From assembly GCA_029339505.1 (NCBI GenBank), contig JAQISU010000114.1:6002001-6066000 (forward strand): 64,000 bases of DNA, written 5' to 3'. Position numbers and translations under genes: made by a program. Positions 24,922 through 38,800 of this stretch are shown here, in pieces. Below the pieces are notes generated by a model. That model was not told the origin of the DNA. It worked only from the letters and a program-made list of their open reading frames with translations, and ran no database searches. Positions within the stretch are counted from its first letter, which is position 1. Every line of letters starts with the position of its first letter. This DNA is from Unio delphinus (lineage: Eukaryota > Mollusca > Bivalvia > Unionida > Unionidae).

Positions 24922-24948
24922 CAAGACAACGTTAACATTACACATAAC

Positions 24949-24988
24949 GGCCCTTTTCAGGGCCACTCATAGGTCTCGAAAAGATAGT
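24949..24988 (+). promoter_or_regulatory. Histone-type mRNA 3'-end signal, right TIR
   Basis: The plus strand reads ATAACGGCCCTTTTCAGGGC and then CACTCATAGG. The stem-loop is at 24949-24964 (6-bp perfect stem, TTTC loop), followed after 13 nt by GAAAAGATAG (24978-24987). The AACGG lead-in and the spacing match classical invertebrate histone genes. It ends gene B. Confidence 0.82.
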
Positions 24989-25283
24989 AGCTTTCATTGC
25001 CACCCTTTTTTTCCCTTGTTTTATTTCCCATGTTATATTTCCCTTGTTATCTTTCCCTTGACGCTATATAGACCCACTATGTTCCATTTCCCTTGACGCT
25101 ATACAGACCCACCCTGTTCAATTTCCCTTGACGCTATAGTGCCCCAAGCTGTTTTGACGCTATAGTGCCCCAAGCTGTTTTTGACTGGATTTTCCCTTGA
25201 CGCTATAAATCTTGACGCCATAGTGCCCCAAGCACTTTTTGACTGGATTTTCCCTTGACGCTATAGTGCCCCCTATTACTACT
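24949..25283 (-). repeat. Right terminal inverted repeat of the Polinton
   Basis: Reverse complement of 4813-5147 with a single difference at 25002. It contains the same TATAGCGTCAA-type motif series and the same stem-loop, here facing plus-strand gene B. Confidence 0.96.
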
Positions 25284-25289
25284 ATTAAT
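25284..25289. other. Polinton target-site duplication, right copy (ATTAAT)
   Basis: Directly follows the right TIR end ACTACT and matches 4807-4812. Confidence 0.93.
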
Positions 25290-25407
25290 TGTAGATAGCT
25301 TACACTTGAGAGAATAATGTGTTATTTGGATTTTTTAAAACATAGCTTTAACAATTTTGAAGTCATATCACTAAGATCTTTGTATAGTGTGGCAGTTTTA
25401 TAGTGAT

Positions 25408-25632
25408 GTCTAGTACTGGGGCATCATGCTACAGACATATAGCATGATGCCTCACCCAGTTACAGGTTGACACGAGGCTGACCAGTACTAGCACTAACCT
25501 CTTAGTGCCTAGTGTGGCAGCTGTTAGTACCGTATTTAGAAGTCATGGATATGACTTGACTGGGGTTTGAACCAATGACTTAACACATCCAATGTGGATA
25601 ACCACTAGGCCACTGGAGTGGTGCTTGGACTA
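25408..25632 (-). repeat. tRNA-derived SINE-like element, copy 1
   Basis: The reverse complement of the right part has a tRNA-like head (ACTCCAGTGGCCTAGTGGTT, then GGTTCAAACCCCAG). The body GGGGCATCATGCTACAGAC and GCATGATGCCTCACCCAG is shared with the copies at 41888-42170 and 56310-56545. It is a repeat, not a tRNA gene. Confidence 0.7.
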
Positions 25633-26898
25633 ATAAAGAAACCTATAGAATATTGAGTCCAAAGGTTTTGGTCAGTCTAATTAATATGAAGGTTATGCTT
25701 CCTGAAAAAAGGTTTTAGGTTGAAGGCTGCCAACATGAATGTGAAGTACTTTGCATGCCAATGACCTTGGATGTCAAGGTCACTATCAATACTCTCCCAA
25801 TTCATCTATGTCATGCCTACTTGCAGGACTTTAAACCATGGAATAGACATATAGTGCCCCACCCACAATGTTCTTGTTTAATACTAAAATTATTCCATGG
25901 TATACATTTATTTACATAGAGAGTTATTTTGAATCACTGCCATGCTCGTACCACTGATGAAAGTCTCAATACTTTTAGTTGTATGAAAACCTAAAATCGG
26001 AATTTGAGGAGAAATTTGAAGAGATTGATTACAAATCAGCCCCTGTGTAATCTAATTGATGGTTTGACACATTCAGGGAATGTACTGTGCTATGTGATGT
26101 GAAAGATTAGCATACTGGGAATCATTTGCAACACCAAGTGATTCCTATACAAGCATAAGAACAACTCTATCATGATTGCCCGAATATCAGATAGGCTGTG
26201 ATCATACTTTCCAATTTACCGCTCTGAATACTTTCATTTTGCTTCCAGTAACTTCAGACTCATTCAATCTATAAGTTTACTATGGTGATATCTATTAATG
26301 GCTGTAAAACTGTTCCAAGATGACGTAGTAGATATATTACAAGTTTACTTGCCATATGATGCTAAGAATGGATTGTTCTTTGGATTTCTGTTATAAAAAG
26401 CTGTATTCCCTGAATAGATTTTTACTTTAAGTCATATCGTTAAGTAATAAATGATTAAACAGTTTTTATGATGTATTTGTTATGGTGTTTGGTTTCACAA
26501 CCAGAATTCAGTGATATACATGTATTTATATGTAATGCTGCAAAGAGTGTTATGTAGTCACAACCATATAAATGATAGCTGTACATATATCCCTGCAATC
26601 TTGTTTGAGGTAGATCTTAGTCAGAGCAGAAAACACAGAGGTGTCCTGAGTGAATTTGGAATCAGACCTGCGTCAGTTATTTTGATACAAAATTGGACAA
26701 ATTAAACATAAATGTCCAAAGTTAATGAGTAAAATTTAGAAATCTGCATATGTGAAGATATTTTTTTTTTTTGCAATAGGACTGATTTTTGGCTTTTGGC
26801 CTTTAAGAAACTGCTCATCATTTGACTGTTCTTTAAAAAAAAACAGTCCAGTTTCAAGTGTCATCTAGCTTTGCTGAATGATTATGTTTTTTTTACAG

Positions 26899-29800
26899 TT
26901 AGCCATTATCCATTGTCTTGGAGATGGAAGATGCATGTATTATGGGTGTGGTTGTTGTTGGGGTTGGTATGGCAGGGAGAATCAGAATCCGGGATTTACA
27001 AGACCCTGAGTTTAACCCAGATCAGTGTTGGAAGCTGATAGGTTTTGTCTCCAGGTAATCCATTTGGATGATATTTGATGCAAAATTCTCTAAATATTAT
27101 ACCAAAAACATGTACCGGTACTGATTCAGATGGATGATTTAGGTCTGAATTCACGTAATCATTAAATTTTGAGTTCTGCAGACAAATTTGTTGGCAACAC
27201 GTTATTATACATTTTAGATGCTGGTACAGTAGAACCTATCTTGAAAGACCATCTCTTTTGCCAAATAGTATTGTCTCTTAAGACAGGTGGTCTCTTGAAA
27301 CAGGTTACAATGCTATATAATCAATAAGTGTGTGCAATGAGAATGTGGTCTCTCAAGACAGGTGGTCTCACATAGTAGTGGTCTTTCAAGACAGGTTTTA
27401 CTGTATTTATCACAATTCTTTAATTACAGTCAACTGAAGTTTCCATTTGGCAGTATAGAATATTTTTTTTCAAATCCTGTATTTGACAGCTTGCAAATGC
27501 AAAAAAAATACAATCTGATATGATATCAGCACTATCACTAATTTGAAAGTTTTGGTTGTTTTGTCATGTTTCTTGGCTTAACAAATATTATTATCCATTT
27601 TGTTGTTTTTGTCCAACATCACATTAAATGATAAATCCACTATAATGCATAATTTGAAATAATTCTATATACTATAAATAGATTCTTTTTCCTATATATG
27701 TTTGAGAATTCGATGACAAATCCATGGATGATTGACTTGAGTCACATGATCAGTGCAAAGGACTCCAATAACCAACTATAACTTATTAACCATGAGAAAT
27801 ATAGGCTATTGTCTAAAATGTACACTGGTTTGTTTAATTAATTAATCAATCAATCAATCAGAACTTCCATAAATGTTGACAAAACCTGACATTAATAGTT
27901 TTCTTTTGCCTAACATAAGTGAAAGTATGCTTTGGGATTGTTGAATTATTCTGTCTGCTTGCCTTTTTATATATTTGTAAATTGACTTAAGTAATGAAAT
28001 GCAGCTAGAATAATCAGGCCACATGTTCTTGCATGAATTTTTCAGCCATTAGATGTACATTTTGATGTTGTGCATCTTCAGCTTTTTTATATAGCAAATT
28101 GTGGCTTACTAATAATTATTCAAATTTTACTAAAGTTTAAAAAATTGAGACAGCTATATCTTCAATAATTGTATTCACTCATTGGCATCCATGTTGCAAA
28201 TTTGTATTGACAATTTTGCAAATTTTGATATGTTTACATGTCTGAATGTGATAAAATTGCTGCATCTGTGGAAATATTGTGATCTTGGAGTAGGTTAATT
28301 TCAAGAACCCATTATAGTTATTATCAAATATACACTGTGCTATTATGTTAAACTGTAACTTGTTCAATGTTCAGGAGAAAGCTTGAGATAGAGGGTGTTG
28401 ATCAGCTGACAGAGGAAGAAGCTTTGACCAGGTCTGATGTACATACTCTCATTATTTGCACAGAGCCTGGAGCACATCAACCACTAATCAGGTATTCTAT
28501 ATTATTGTTAACTGATAGATTACCTGATCTTAACATGTTAAATGAACATCCCTTCCAAGCTAATAGGACATCACCTATGTCATTTTGTTTGTTTTAGGAA
28601 ATTTGCCAAAACATTTTCTGCTTGCGAATATGGAAGTCAGATAAAAGTAATCTCCCTTTAAAGAGGGCAAATGGTACCAAATCCTTAGTCACAAGCTACT
28701 GCTTCCACTCATGCCAGTTTAGCACACACTCACACGAGACATCACAAATACCTTAGTCAGCACATACTCACAAGTGGCCTTGCAGATAATTTCCAATCAG
28801 CAATACTCACAAGAGGCCTCATAAGTACATGTACCTTCAAGTAAGCAAGAGTCACAGAAGGCCTCACAAATATCTTCTAGTCAGCACATACAAGAGGCTC
28901 ACACATAGCTTAGTCAACAATACTCACAAAAGGCCTCACAAATATCTTAGCACACACTCACAATAATATCTTACAGTCAGCATATATACAAGAGGCATCA
29001 CCTATACCTTAGTGAGAACACAGTCACAGAACATGCTGTGAGGCCTCACAAATGCCTTTCAGTAAACTACATTCACAACAAGTCTCTCAATTGCCAATCA
29101 TTGTTCCCTTTTCTGGGTCTATTCATCACATACATTACTGTCCATCAGTCTTCTTACAGAAAGCATTTCTTCCTTTATTGTAGATGATTATTTGCACTGC
29201 ATTATAATTTTCTATTTTGTTTATCTTAATTCATAACATTTACTTGAAAAAGCCTTAAAAATGCTTGACTGGTTTCACCTATTCCCTAGCAGGGCGGTAG
29301 TCACAGTAGATAAATTGATAGAGTGTCCGACTCAAAATCCGATGGTGACTGGTTCAGTACATTGGGTTCTTGTAGCTATCATTTCCTTGGCATGATATAG
29401 ACAGTAATGTGTTAAACGTGCCATTAAAACCCCCACAAAAAAACCAAAATGAACAAACATGTATAGTCCAAATACAAAAATTAAAAACCTCTCTCTGATT
29501 CAAGTATCAGCAATATGTAAGATTTTGTGTGGGTTCTCTCAGAATTTAAGGCTGGCCTTAGATGATCAGCCCCAACTGTATTAGCTGTTTGGAAGTTTGT
29601 TTGAACCAGATGTGTTACTTTTTTTGCACAAGTTCGAATACAGGTGACAGTGACAGGTAGATATTTAACCTAGGCTTGCAAGAGAGACGAGAAATGCTTC
29701 CATGAGGATGCAGACATAATCAGCATTGCCACCAATGCTACCACATCACAACTTTCTCCAGTCTTGGTCATGCAAGGCAGAAAAGTAACCCTAACTAGAA

Positions 29801-32800
29801 GAATATAAGATTGTATTTGCTTTCTGGGATGTTTAACTCTGTGCTGTCACCCACATAGAAACAGACAAATTATCCTAATATCAGCATCTTGTGGAGATCC
29901 AAATATATGAAGTCCTGGACATTTTATCACCAAATATAGACCCCCTGCACTGGCTATAATCATTCCCTTGATAGCTGGCATCTGACCTCAAAACCACCAT
30001 CAGCAGGCCCCATACCTTGTCCAATCCATGCCTGAAACAGTCTCGACCTTAACTCCCCATGAAAAGGGCCAATACAGTTATCTATTTTATTGGCATACTG
30101 CAGTCCTAGAATTCTTAGTGTCTGGTACATGGACTTACCATTTCCAGACCTGGTTCTGTTACAAATATCCATTGCTACTGGTACAGGATTCATTGAATAG
30201 GTACAATATTTATGTGAGTATTTCACTTCAATTATTTCAAGAAACCAATAATATATAAAAATAACATTTAATACTGAAAGTTCATGCTTTTGTTCCAGTT
30301 GAAGCTATATTTTTATTGGTGGAAAATGTAAAATAAAATAAATGGAAAACTACCATAAATTGGCACAGCATTTTGTTTATAAATGTTGTCGAAGTCTGTG
30401 AACTGTATAATCACAGGAAAAGGGCAGTAGGAGTAATGTCATATCTGGCAATCCATCAATTTTAGTAGAGGGAAGACTTGTACATTTTATTATGGATGGA
30501 TGCAACTTGGGTCCCTCATTTCATAGGTCATGCAAATTGTCTTTTTAGAACATTAGGTCAAAATGAGTTATTTTAATTGAAAAAATTGGGTGAGAAAAAT
30601 AATCAATGTCTCTGTCTCTACCAAGAGAAGGAAATCCCAATGCCTATTGGGGAGACAAATAATCTAACCCCTTGACTGGAATTTTCTTATCTCAGTGCAA
30701 ATCCCAGCATAGATTTATTAATGTATGGCTCTGATAAAGATGAACCTGCATAATTCAGTACTTTCTGCATTATTTATCATTATACATTATGACCATTCCA
30801 CGGTTGGCTTAACCATTGTGCTTTTTTCACCAAATTATGCATTATGCTTGCTTATATGTGGATTAAGCCTTTTTGGTACATTAAAAATTATAAATAAACC
30901 AAAAAAGTTCTTTTTGTCGTTTTGATCATCTCTTTAATTCCACTAACATAAATTTGAGAATATTCTTAATAAGGTGACTGCTGCTTGAGAATAGCGTAAA
31001 AATAATTTCCTTAATTTCAGTGCTGAAAGAAATGTTTTAAGCACAGGCCCCGTGCTGATGATTTAAATAATTCTCAATGAATCTCATTCATATTTATTGC
31101 AACTGTATTTGACCCATTTTTAGGAAAACAGATTGGTTTCTTCAAATGTGAAATTTGCCTCACAGTTTCACCTTGTTCATGGGTTAGGAAGTTTTGAACC
31201 AGTCTGTACTTTTAAAGTAAATGGCACTAAATGTTAAGTGAAATGCTTTACGGTGTGAGTTGTGGATGTTATATGATGGAAAATGTTAGAGCAGATGGAT
31301 CTTTTTAAAACTTCAAAACCTGTCAGATCAGGAAAAAAATGACAAATGACTTTAAAGAAGTATATGAGTGATGTAATACAGCAATCTGAGCACCTGACCT
31401 TATTGCAGGTATCTAGTTCAGGATCATTCAGCAAAATTTATACATGTAGAATACTTAATGAATGCTGAATGTAAATATACTTTCTGTATATTTTATGCTT
31501 GTATTGTGGTTCTGATCTATGTGGATTTTGTCCTTTATGACATGAATTTTGACCAGCTGCAGAACCAAGTTAGTAGTAAAAATGTATCTTGTATATGTTG
31601 TAATTCTGGTAGATTACAATTTTTATGCCCAGCTTATGTTTTTTTACCCTTACTATATCAATAATTATGCTTATACCTCTGGGGGATTGGGGCTGGCATG
31701 AATGTTTATGTGGTAAAAGTTTGTAACATCAGGTAGGCTAACATACAGCTGCAAAATGTTTATGACAGGTTCTTTAAACATTGAGTACAATTATGAACTT
31801 GGATGGGTGGCCACTGACCATTGTATATGTGCAGCATGTAGGATGGTAGTCTGGGAGATATTTACCATTTCAATATCAAGACCCATGAATTATTTGCAGT
31901 GTTCTTAAAGTTCATCATGATAATTAATTTCTGATTTTGAGGAATATATCACTCTCAAGTCATCGGCATGCTGTTTATTCTCATTTGCTTGTTATAATTT
32001 GTATTTCTAACAATAGACACATCTGTATGTTGAGCTGTATGGACTTTCTGGTTTTGAAAAAGTGAGCCAGCTTTAATAAATGGACATAACTCATTTAATT
32101 CTAAGGAAATGCTTTTACTGAGTGTGATTACCTCTGTAGAGATTGACAACTTTTGTGTATAATTAATTGAGTGATACATAATTGGTAACAATTTTCTTAA
32201 CATTCGCTAATTTTTATAAAAAAAATAGTGCAGTACAATGTTTCCCTAACTTTGTGGTCAATACAGTTAAGAAATCTTGAGACGTGATCAATTAAAGATG
32301 TGAAGATAATAAAATTCTGTTGTCCTTGTACTGAAAAAAATGCAATTTGTTTTGTAAAATATCTACCCATCAAAACAAGAAAAGAATTCTCAATGAATCT
32401 CATTCATAGGAAGGCCCTTGACAATGGGAAGAACGTTCTTGTGGAATACCCTGTTACAGTATCGGCTACCACAGCCAAAGAGTTATACCAGCTTGCCGAA
32501 CAGAAAGGTAAGGTAAAATTTATTTGATGTAGACATATTCAGTATTAATTAATGCAAACTTATTAGCCATTTTACATGTTATGTAGCATGTTCATGTGAC
32601 TTGTGATTTGAATCTAACAATGAATGGCAGAATTACATAGACTGATGTGGAGATTTTTGGTACATTTATTAAAACATTATAACGCTTTAACAGCATGGTA
32701 ATAGATATGTATAAATTAACTCAGTTGTTGAATTAATAAACTTAGTTCATCACTGCCTTTCTCAGTTCATCACTGCCTTTCTCAGTTCATCACTGCCTTT

Positions 32801-35800
32801 CTCATTTATCACTGCCTTTCTCAGTTCATCACTGCCTTTCTCAGTTCATCACTGCCTTTCTCATTTTGCCATTTACTGAAGTAGCACCGTTATGTCATCT
32901 AGGTCACCCATGAAAACCCAGATAATAAGTGTTGGTACTTATCAGGGCTCAGATGTTGAGAAGGAGAAAATAAAATGACCAGTACAAAATGCAGACCAAT
33001 TTTTTGAATAATAATCCATTTCATCATGCCAAAACTGAGGATGAAATTAAGGACAACCAAAAACACTTATGAAGTGTTCTTCTATAGAAATAAAAGTCCA
33101 CATGTCTTGATTGTGTATAAACTTGTGAAAATTCAATTAACAAATTGTATTATGTGTTTTGTACAACTGCTTTATTTATAGAGGGTGACTCATTAGTTAA
33201 GGACTATTCTCCCTTGAGGCCCTCTTAATGAGAGTATAACAATGCACATTATATGAAGATAGCAATAATTACTGTTTATTTTAACATGTTTAGTTTCAAA
33301 ATACTAAATTCCATTATCTATTAGATCCGAGATTATCTTGTTTGTTAGGTTCCAGAGTCTTATAAGATAGATGCTGCTGGGGCATAGGGTGCGAATCGTG
33401 TAAAATTTGTATGAATTCATGCAGTTGGAGAGCAGTGATCAATGAGAACTTCCCAAATTAGTTTAAAGCTGCTCATATAAAAATGGACTTTGTGGTGCAA
33501 TACATAATTTTATTGAAAACTAAAATAATTATTGCAACATATTAAGTCACGCTGCTGGTAGAAGTATCATATCACATGCCACAACATGTCTTTGTTCAAT
33601 TAGGCAACTGTTTATACAACTGATTTGACTAGACATACATATTTGTAAAACTCAATTTGATTGGCACACTGGGCCCAGGAATACATATTCTTGTCAGAGC
33701 TTTAACCTTGAATTTTTTAAGGAAGTTTAGAAATGAATTTTAAAAATACAGGCGACATAGAAATCCAGAATGGCAGACTCCCAACATTGTTTGTCTTAAG
33801 ATGTTGATTTCATTTTGAAAATAATAACTGATGACAATGATTATAAAGTTATGAATTATATCAGAATAGTGTAGCTGAAAAAGTATTATGGAAATACCAG
33901 TGAGCAATTGATGATCTTGATTTCTAATCAGATGTACTGTTTTGAATGAACAAAAACAGACAGCATATCAGTCAACCACCTGTTCAGTGGTGTTTTAAAA
34001 TTAAATGTAGTAAAGGCAGAATACTAAGCCAAATTAAAGTTCAGGCAGTATAACAATAGTGTGCAATTTTTGTTTCTCTCCTCAAACAATTCAGAACTGA
34101 GGGATATTGTGCTACCAAACTATCTTGCACTACAGCATTGATCAACTTTAACTCTGATACAGCATTATGGAACAGACAAATCTGGTATAGTAGCCAGTAA
34201 AGCACTGATCCACAAAAAGTTAAACATTGGCAAAGCTGGTTTAATTTTTAAAAATCATTTTGGAACAGAGATGTCATAGAGACAATCCCAATGAGCTGTG
34301 GAAAATTGTACATAATAATTGTACATAATAACAATAAGAACAGTTTTCCAGCTGGCTCAGCTTCCTATGTATAGGCCCATTTAGACAGCAGCCAGTGAAA
34401 GGGGTTCTTAACTCAGTGAAAGGGGTTCTTAACTGAAAGCAATATTCATGGATAAGGAGCAAATTAATCTCAGAAACAATATATGGATCGATGTTTATAC
34501 AGCTAGAGGAGACATGCTATAATATAGTTTTGAATGGTTTTCATAATGATTTTACATAAGACTGAAAAAATTGGGGGACTTTTGGATCATCTTTAGTTCT
34601 CCAACATATCATGAAATTATTGTGTTTATTGTTTTTATTGTTGATATGGTGCATTTTTTAAATATTTGTTTGGGTTAAAAGCCACAAATTTCATGACCCA
34701 TTTTTTAAATAATAAACTATATAGTGTCATGTTTGTAACTCCACAAAAATTGGCACACTAGCAATAAAAATAATTCACACTAATGTAATTAAAGTTTCTT
34801 CATTTCTAACTTCACCATTTTCCTGATTATTGTTATGCAATATTGTACATTTAATTCTTTTTGTCCTAGATCTGGTCTTACATGAAGAAAGCATAGGACT
34901 TCTGAATCCAGCCTTTGAAGCTCTGGAAAAGAAATTAAAGACCTTGCCTCCAGTGACAAAAGCAGAAATCTGTCAAACTGGTAACTCAGTGTTATTATTC
35001 TCTTGAATGAACCTAGTACTCAGTCTTACATTATGTAGTGGTTGAGGTTGTGGCACTGTGGAACATTGTTTTAACATGCTTTTTGTTATAACTCAAATTC
35101 ATATACAGATTATCTGTTTTCCCAAGAGTAAATCAAAATTTTCAGTTTCACTAAATTTTTTTAGTTTCACTGCCTTTAATTTTCATTGAAAAATACGTAC
35201 CGTATTTTCGCGTATATAAGACACATCTTATACAAAGTTTTACATACCCCGCACCCAGGGTGTGTCTTATATATGGGTGCGTCTTATGTAAAATATTTTT
35301 ACACAAATCGTCTAAATCCGCGTCTTATATATGGGTGCGTCTTATCTGCATGAAAAAACGGTAAGTATTTTTTAACACGAACGAACGGTACAGTGTGTGA
35401 TATTGAAGGACGATTATTGAGGTCGATATTCACGTTTCACGATTTTCATTCCTAGTTGTAAAAACAATTGGGTAAGTGTTCAGTAATTACCACATGTACC
35501 AATCCGATTCAGGCCACTTCAAATTTAAAATCCTTTCGTTTCAGTTTTGTATACCGTAATTATTGCAGATCTATGTTTAGTCGGAGTAAATGTTTAAAAT
35601 TTATATAATATAGTATGTTTAAATAGTTTTGTTTATTGTTATTAATTATCACAGAAAAAACTATGGCGGCTATATTACCTATACATCCGGTTGGGTCCAA
35701 AGATACTTAAATTTTTAGTGTCTTTGGTGGGTGCGTTCAAAAACAAGACAAGACTAAATAGTTCGAAAACAAGACAAAAATTTGTTCAATATTGGACTTA

Positions 35801-38800
35801 AATATGAAAATCAGTTATACCATATATTTAAAATTTTTTATTAAACACAATATAATAAAGTCTGCCGTATATGATTTTCGCTTCGGCATTGTGACATTTT
35901 TATAAATTTTAAAAATGCTAAGCAAATTGATCTCTCATTTATATATACCGGTAACAAGAGACTATTCCCACATTTATATATGCTAACCGCATACATCGGG
36001 CATTTATTGGTCTATGTACGGTACTAATCCCACTCGCTGAAGACTTGGCCTCCTAGCAGATCAATGAAGCCGCCTTTACATCTGGCGTTTATTGTTCTAG
36101 AATCTAGATACCAGGTACTCAACCTATCCGCTATTGGCCCGGCGGCAGATAAGAATAAACAACAATCGTTGCAGTCCTGCCTCAGACAATTCTTTGATCT
36201 AAACTAAAAATAGTAATGAAGCCTTGTTTACATCCGACGGGTGATGAAACATTGGACAAATTTTCATTCATGATAAAGGAAAGGAAACCACTGGATATAA
36301 ATTACTCAGTGCGGCAGATGGCTAGGCCGCGTGGGTCTTATGTAAGTTTTTTTTACACAAATCGTCAAAACCCGCGTCTTATATATGGGTACGTCTTATG
36401 TAAAATATTTTTACACAAATTGTCAAAACCAGCGTCTTATATATGGGTGCATCTTATAATTAGGTGCGTCTTATATGCATGAAAATACGGTAATTCAGTT
36501 AACTTTAATACCATTTATTTTAGCCATTTATGAATCCTAATTTGTTTGAGACAAATAATTTGATAATGTTTAGTCTTAGAAAAATGGTTTTCTTTAAAAA
36601 AATGAATATAAAATTATGTTAATGCAAACTTTGTGCAAGTTAAAATATGGATTCAGTAGATGTCTGTTTAACATGGTATTGTTGTAGCTCATAATTTTAG
36701 GGCCAGGTGATTTATGATATGGTGGTTGTTTAACATGGTATTGTTGTAGCTCATGATTTTAGGGCCAGGTGATTTATAGTATGGTGGTTGTTTAACATGG
36801 TATTGTTGTAGCTCATGATTTTAGGGCCAGGTGATTTACGGTATAGTGGTTGTTTAACATGGTATTGTTGTAGCTCATAATTTTAGGGCCAGGTGATTTA
36901 CGGTATAGTGGTTGTTTAACATGGTATTTTTGTAGCTCATGATTTTAGAGCCAGGTGATTTATGATATAGTGGTTCATCCATCTGACATTATCCATCATT
37001 GTCTGTTCACAACTGCTGCTTACAACTTTCCAAAAACTGATCAGCAGAATTTGACTAAATTTGGTATTAAGCACTTTTTTTTTCATTTGCGCATGCTAAC
37101 CCACTTGTCACTCATGCTAACTCAATTGTCACTCATGCTGCGTGGAATGCAGTCTATTGATCAGTCTTAGAGGTGAATTTTTCAATGAGATTCAAGGTTG
37201 AATTGCAAAGCACGGTGAAGGATATAGCAAAGTATTAATGATATTTGGTCCACTTGCTAACCAGCTAAGATGCATGTGATACGCATGTCTTCTTGTATGT
37301 GTGCATGATTGTGAAGTATAAATTACTGGGTTTGATGCTCAGTTGTGGCTGTGCTTCATCCTTGCTGGTACATTTTATTCTTTGCCAAGTAAATGATGGG
37401 GATAACTTAATTTTACTTAGGCTTGGAATGTTTTGTTTGGGGTCCTAAAAAGGCATCCAATCATGTTCCACAATAAAATTGACATGCACATCCATGCCAC
37501 CATCTCAACTGCTCAATTTAACAAAAAAGGCAACAGGTGACAGGTTTTATCTAAACATATTTTGGTCAAATGTTGTTACTGGTTTTAATTAAAGTCACAT
37601 TTATATTTCAAAGTGATGAACATGAGATAATCCATTCATAATTTTATTGTGGTGTCATTGATAACATTTAGCCAATCAGAAACGTTAATTGGTTCACTTG
37701 AGGAGTTATCCCTTTAAATCATTTGATTTTGATTTTGAATATATTCCTTATTGACTGTCATTTTTTTCTTTCAAAATCAAATATTGATTCCAAGTAACAT
37801 GTTAACATTTATTCTCAAGGGTTTCCAAGATTAATTTCTTAAATGTTCTGTGACTACAAAATCTGAGAATTTTAAGAAAGATGAAAAAAATACAACACAA
37901 GCAAACCAAATGTTTAAATCTAATGAAAACAGGTTTCTAGCACAGTATGTTAAAATTTTGGATTGAAAACCTGAGAAAATGATCAAGTCATTTGCATTCA
38001 GCTAAATAAATTGTACACCTTTTATTGCATGTTTGAGAAATGAAATTAAAATATCTATAATAGATGGATTTTGTTAATTTTTATTTCTATTGTTGGCATT
38101 GATTTCATAACTCTAGATATTTTGAAGTTCTGAAAGAAAAACTGGAAGCCTCTTGCAGAATTAAAAGAAAATACAGTGGTCCCTTAGTATAACATTGTTT
38201 AGGGAAGTCGTGCATCTACTGTGATATCACCTATAGGTGATAGCTTGTATTAATTTACAGTGGTCCCATGGATTAACACTGTTTAGGAAAGTCGTACATC
38301 TACTGTATTATCAGGGGGCCCCGAGTGGACAAGTGGTCTAAAGTACTCTCCGTTACTGATCACTACCATCACACCGCTGTCTGTGTTGGTTCGAGTCTCA
38401 GATTCAGCCAATGTTGGTATGTGAGAAAGCTTGCCAGTAGCTTCTGGTGGGTCAGTGGCTTTTCTGTTTTTTTTCCTGGGTTCTTCCTCCAACCATTAAT
38501 ACTGGCCGCCATGTATAACTTATCGTGTGCTGAAAATTGGCATTAAACATTACAACAACTGTGTTATCACCTATAGGTGATAGCTTGTATTAAAGTACAT
38601 TGGTCGCTTGGTATAACACTGTTTAGAAAAGTTGTACATCTATTTTGTTATCACCTATCTGTAATAGCTTGTATTAAAGTACAGTGGTCCCTTCATATAA
38701 CAATGTTTATGGAAGTCATGCATCTTTTGTTATCATCTATAGGTGATAACTTGTATTAAAGTACAGTAGTTTCTTGGTATAACACTTTCTAGGAAAGCCA

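Larger units (their letters stand above)
4813..25283. mobile_element. Polinton/Maverick (adintovirus-like) element, complete
   Basis: This 20,471-bp element is flanked by the 6-bp duplication ATTAAT and by 335-bp terminal inverted repeats beginning AGTAGTAATAGG. It encodes the full Polinton set: protein-primed family B DNA polymerase, retroviral-type integrase with chromodomain, FtsK/HerA-type packaging ATPase, adenain-like protease, double-jelly-roll major capsid and penton-like minor capsid protein. About nineteen accessory or small genes accompany them. Most genes are on the minus strand; two short plus-strand genes sit at the right end. No frameshift or stop interrupts any core gene, and the two ends differ at one base in 335, so the insertion is young. 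By known Polinton biology it replicates by protein-primed synthesis and integrates through the DDE integrase. Whether it makes particles is inference. Confidence 0.97.

Noticed and set aside
36665..36973. CRISPR-like array
   Set aside because: The repeat unit is the whole 62 bp with no variable spacer; this is an ordinary eukaryotic minisatellite.
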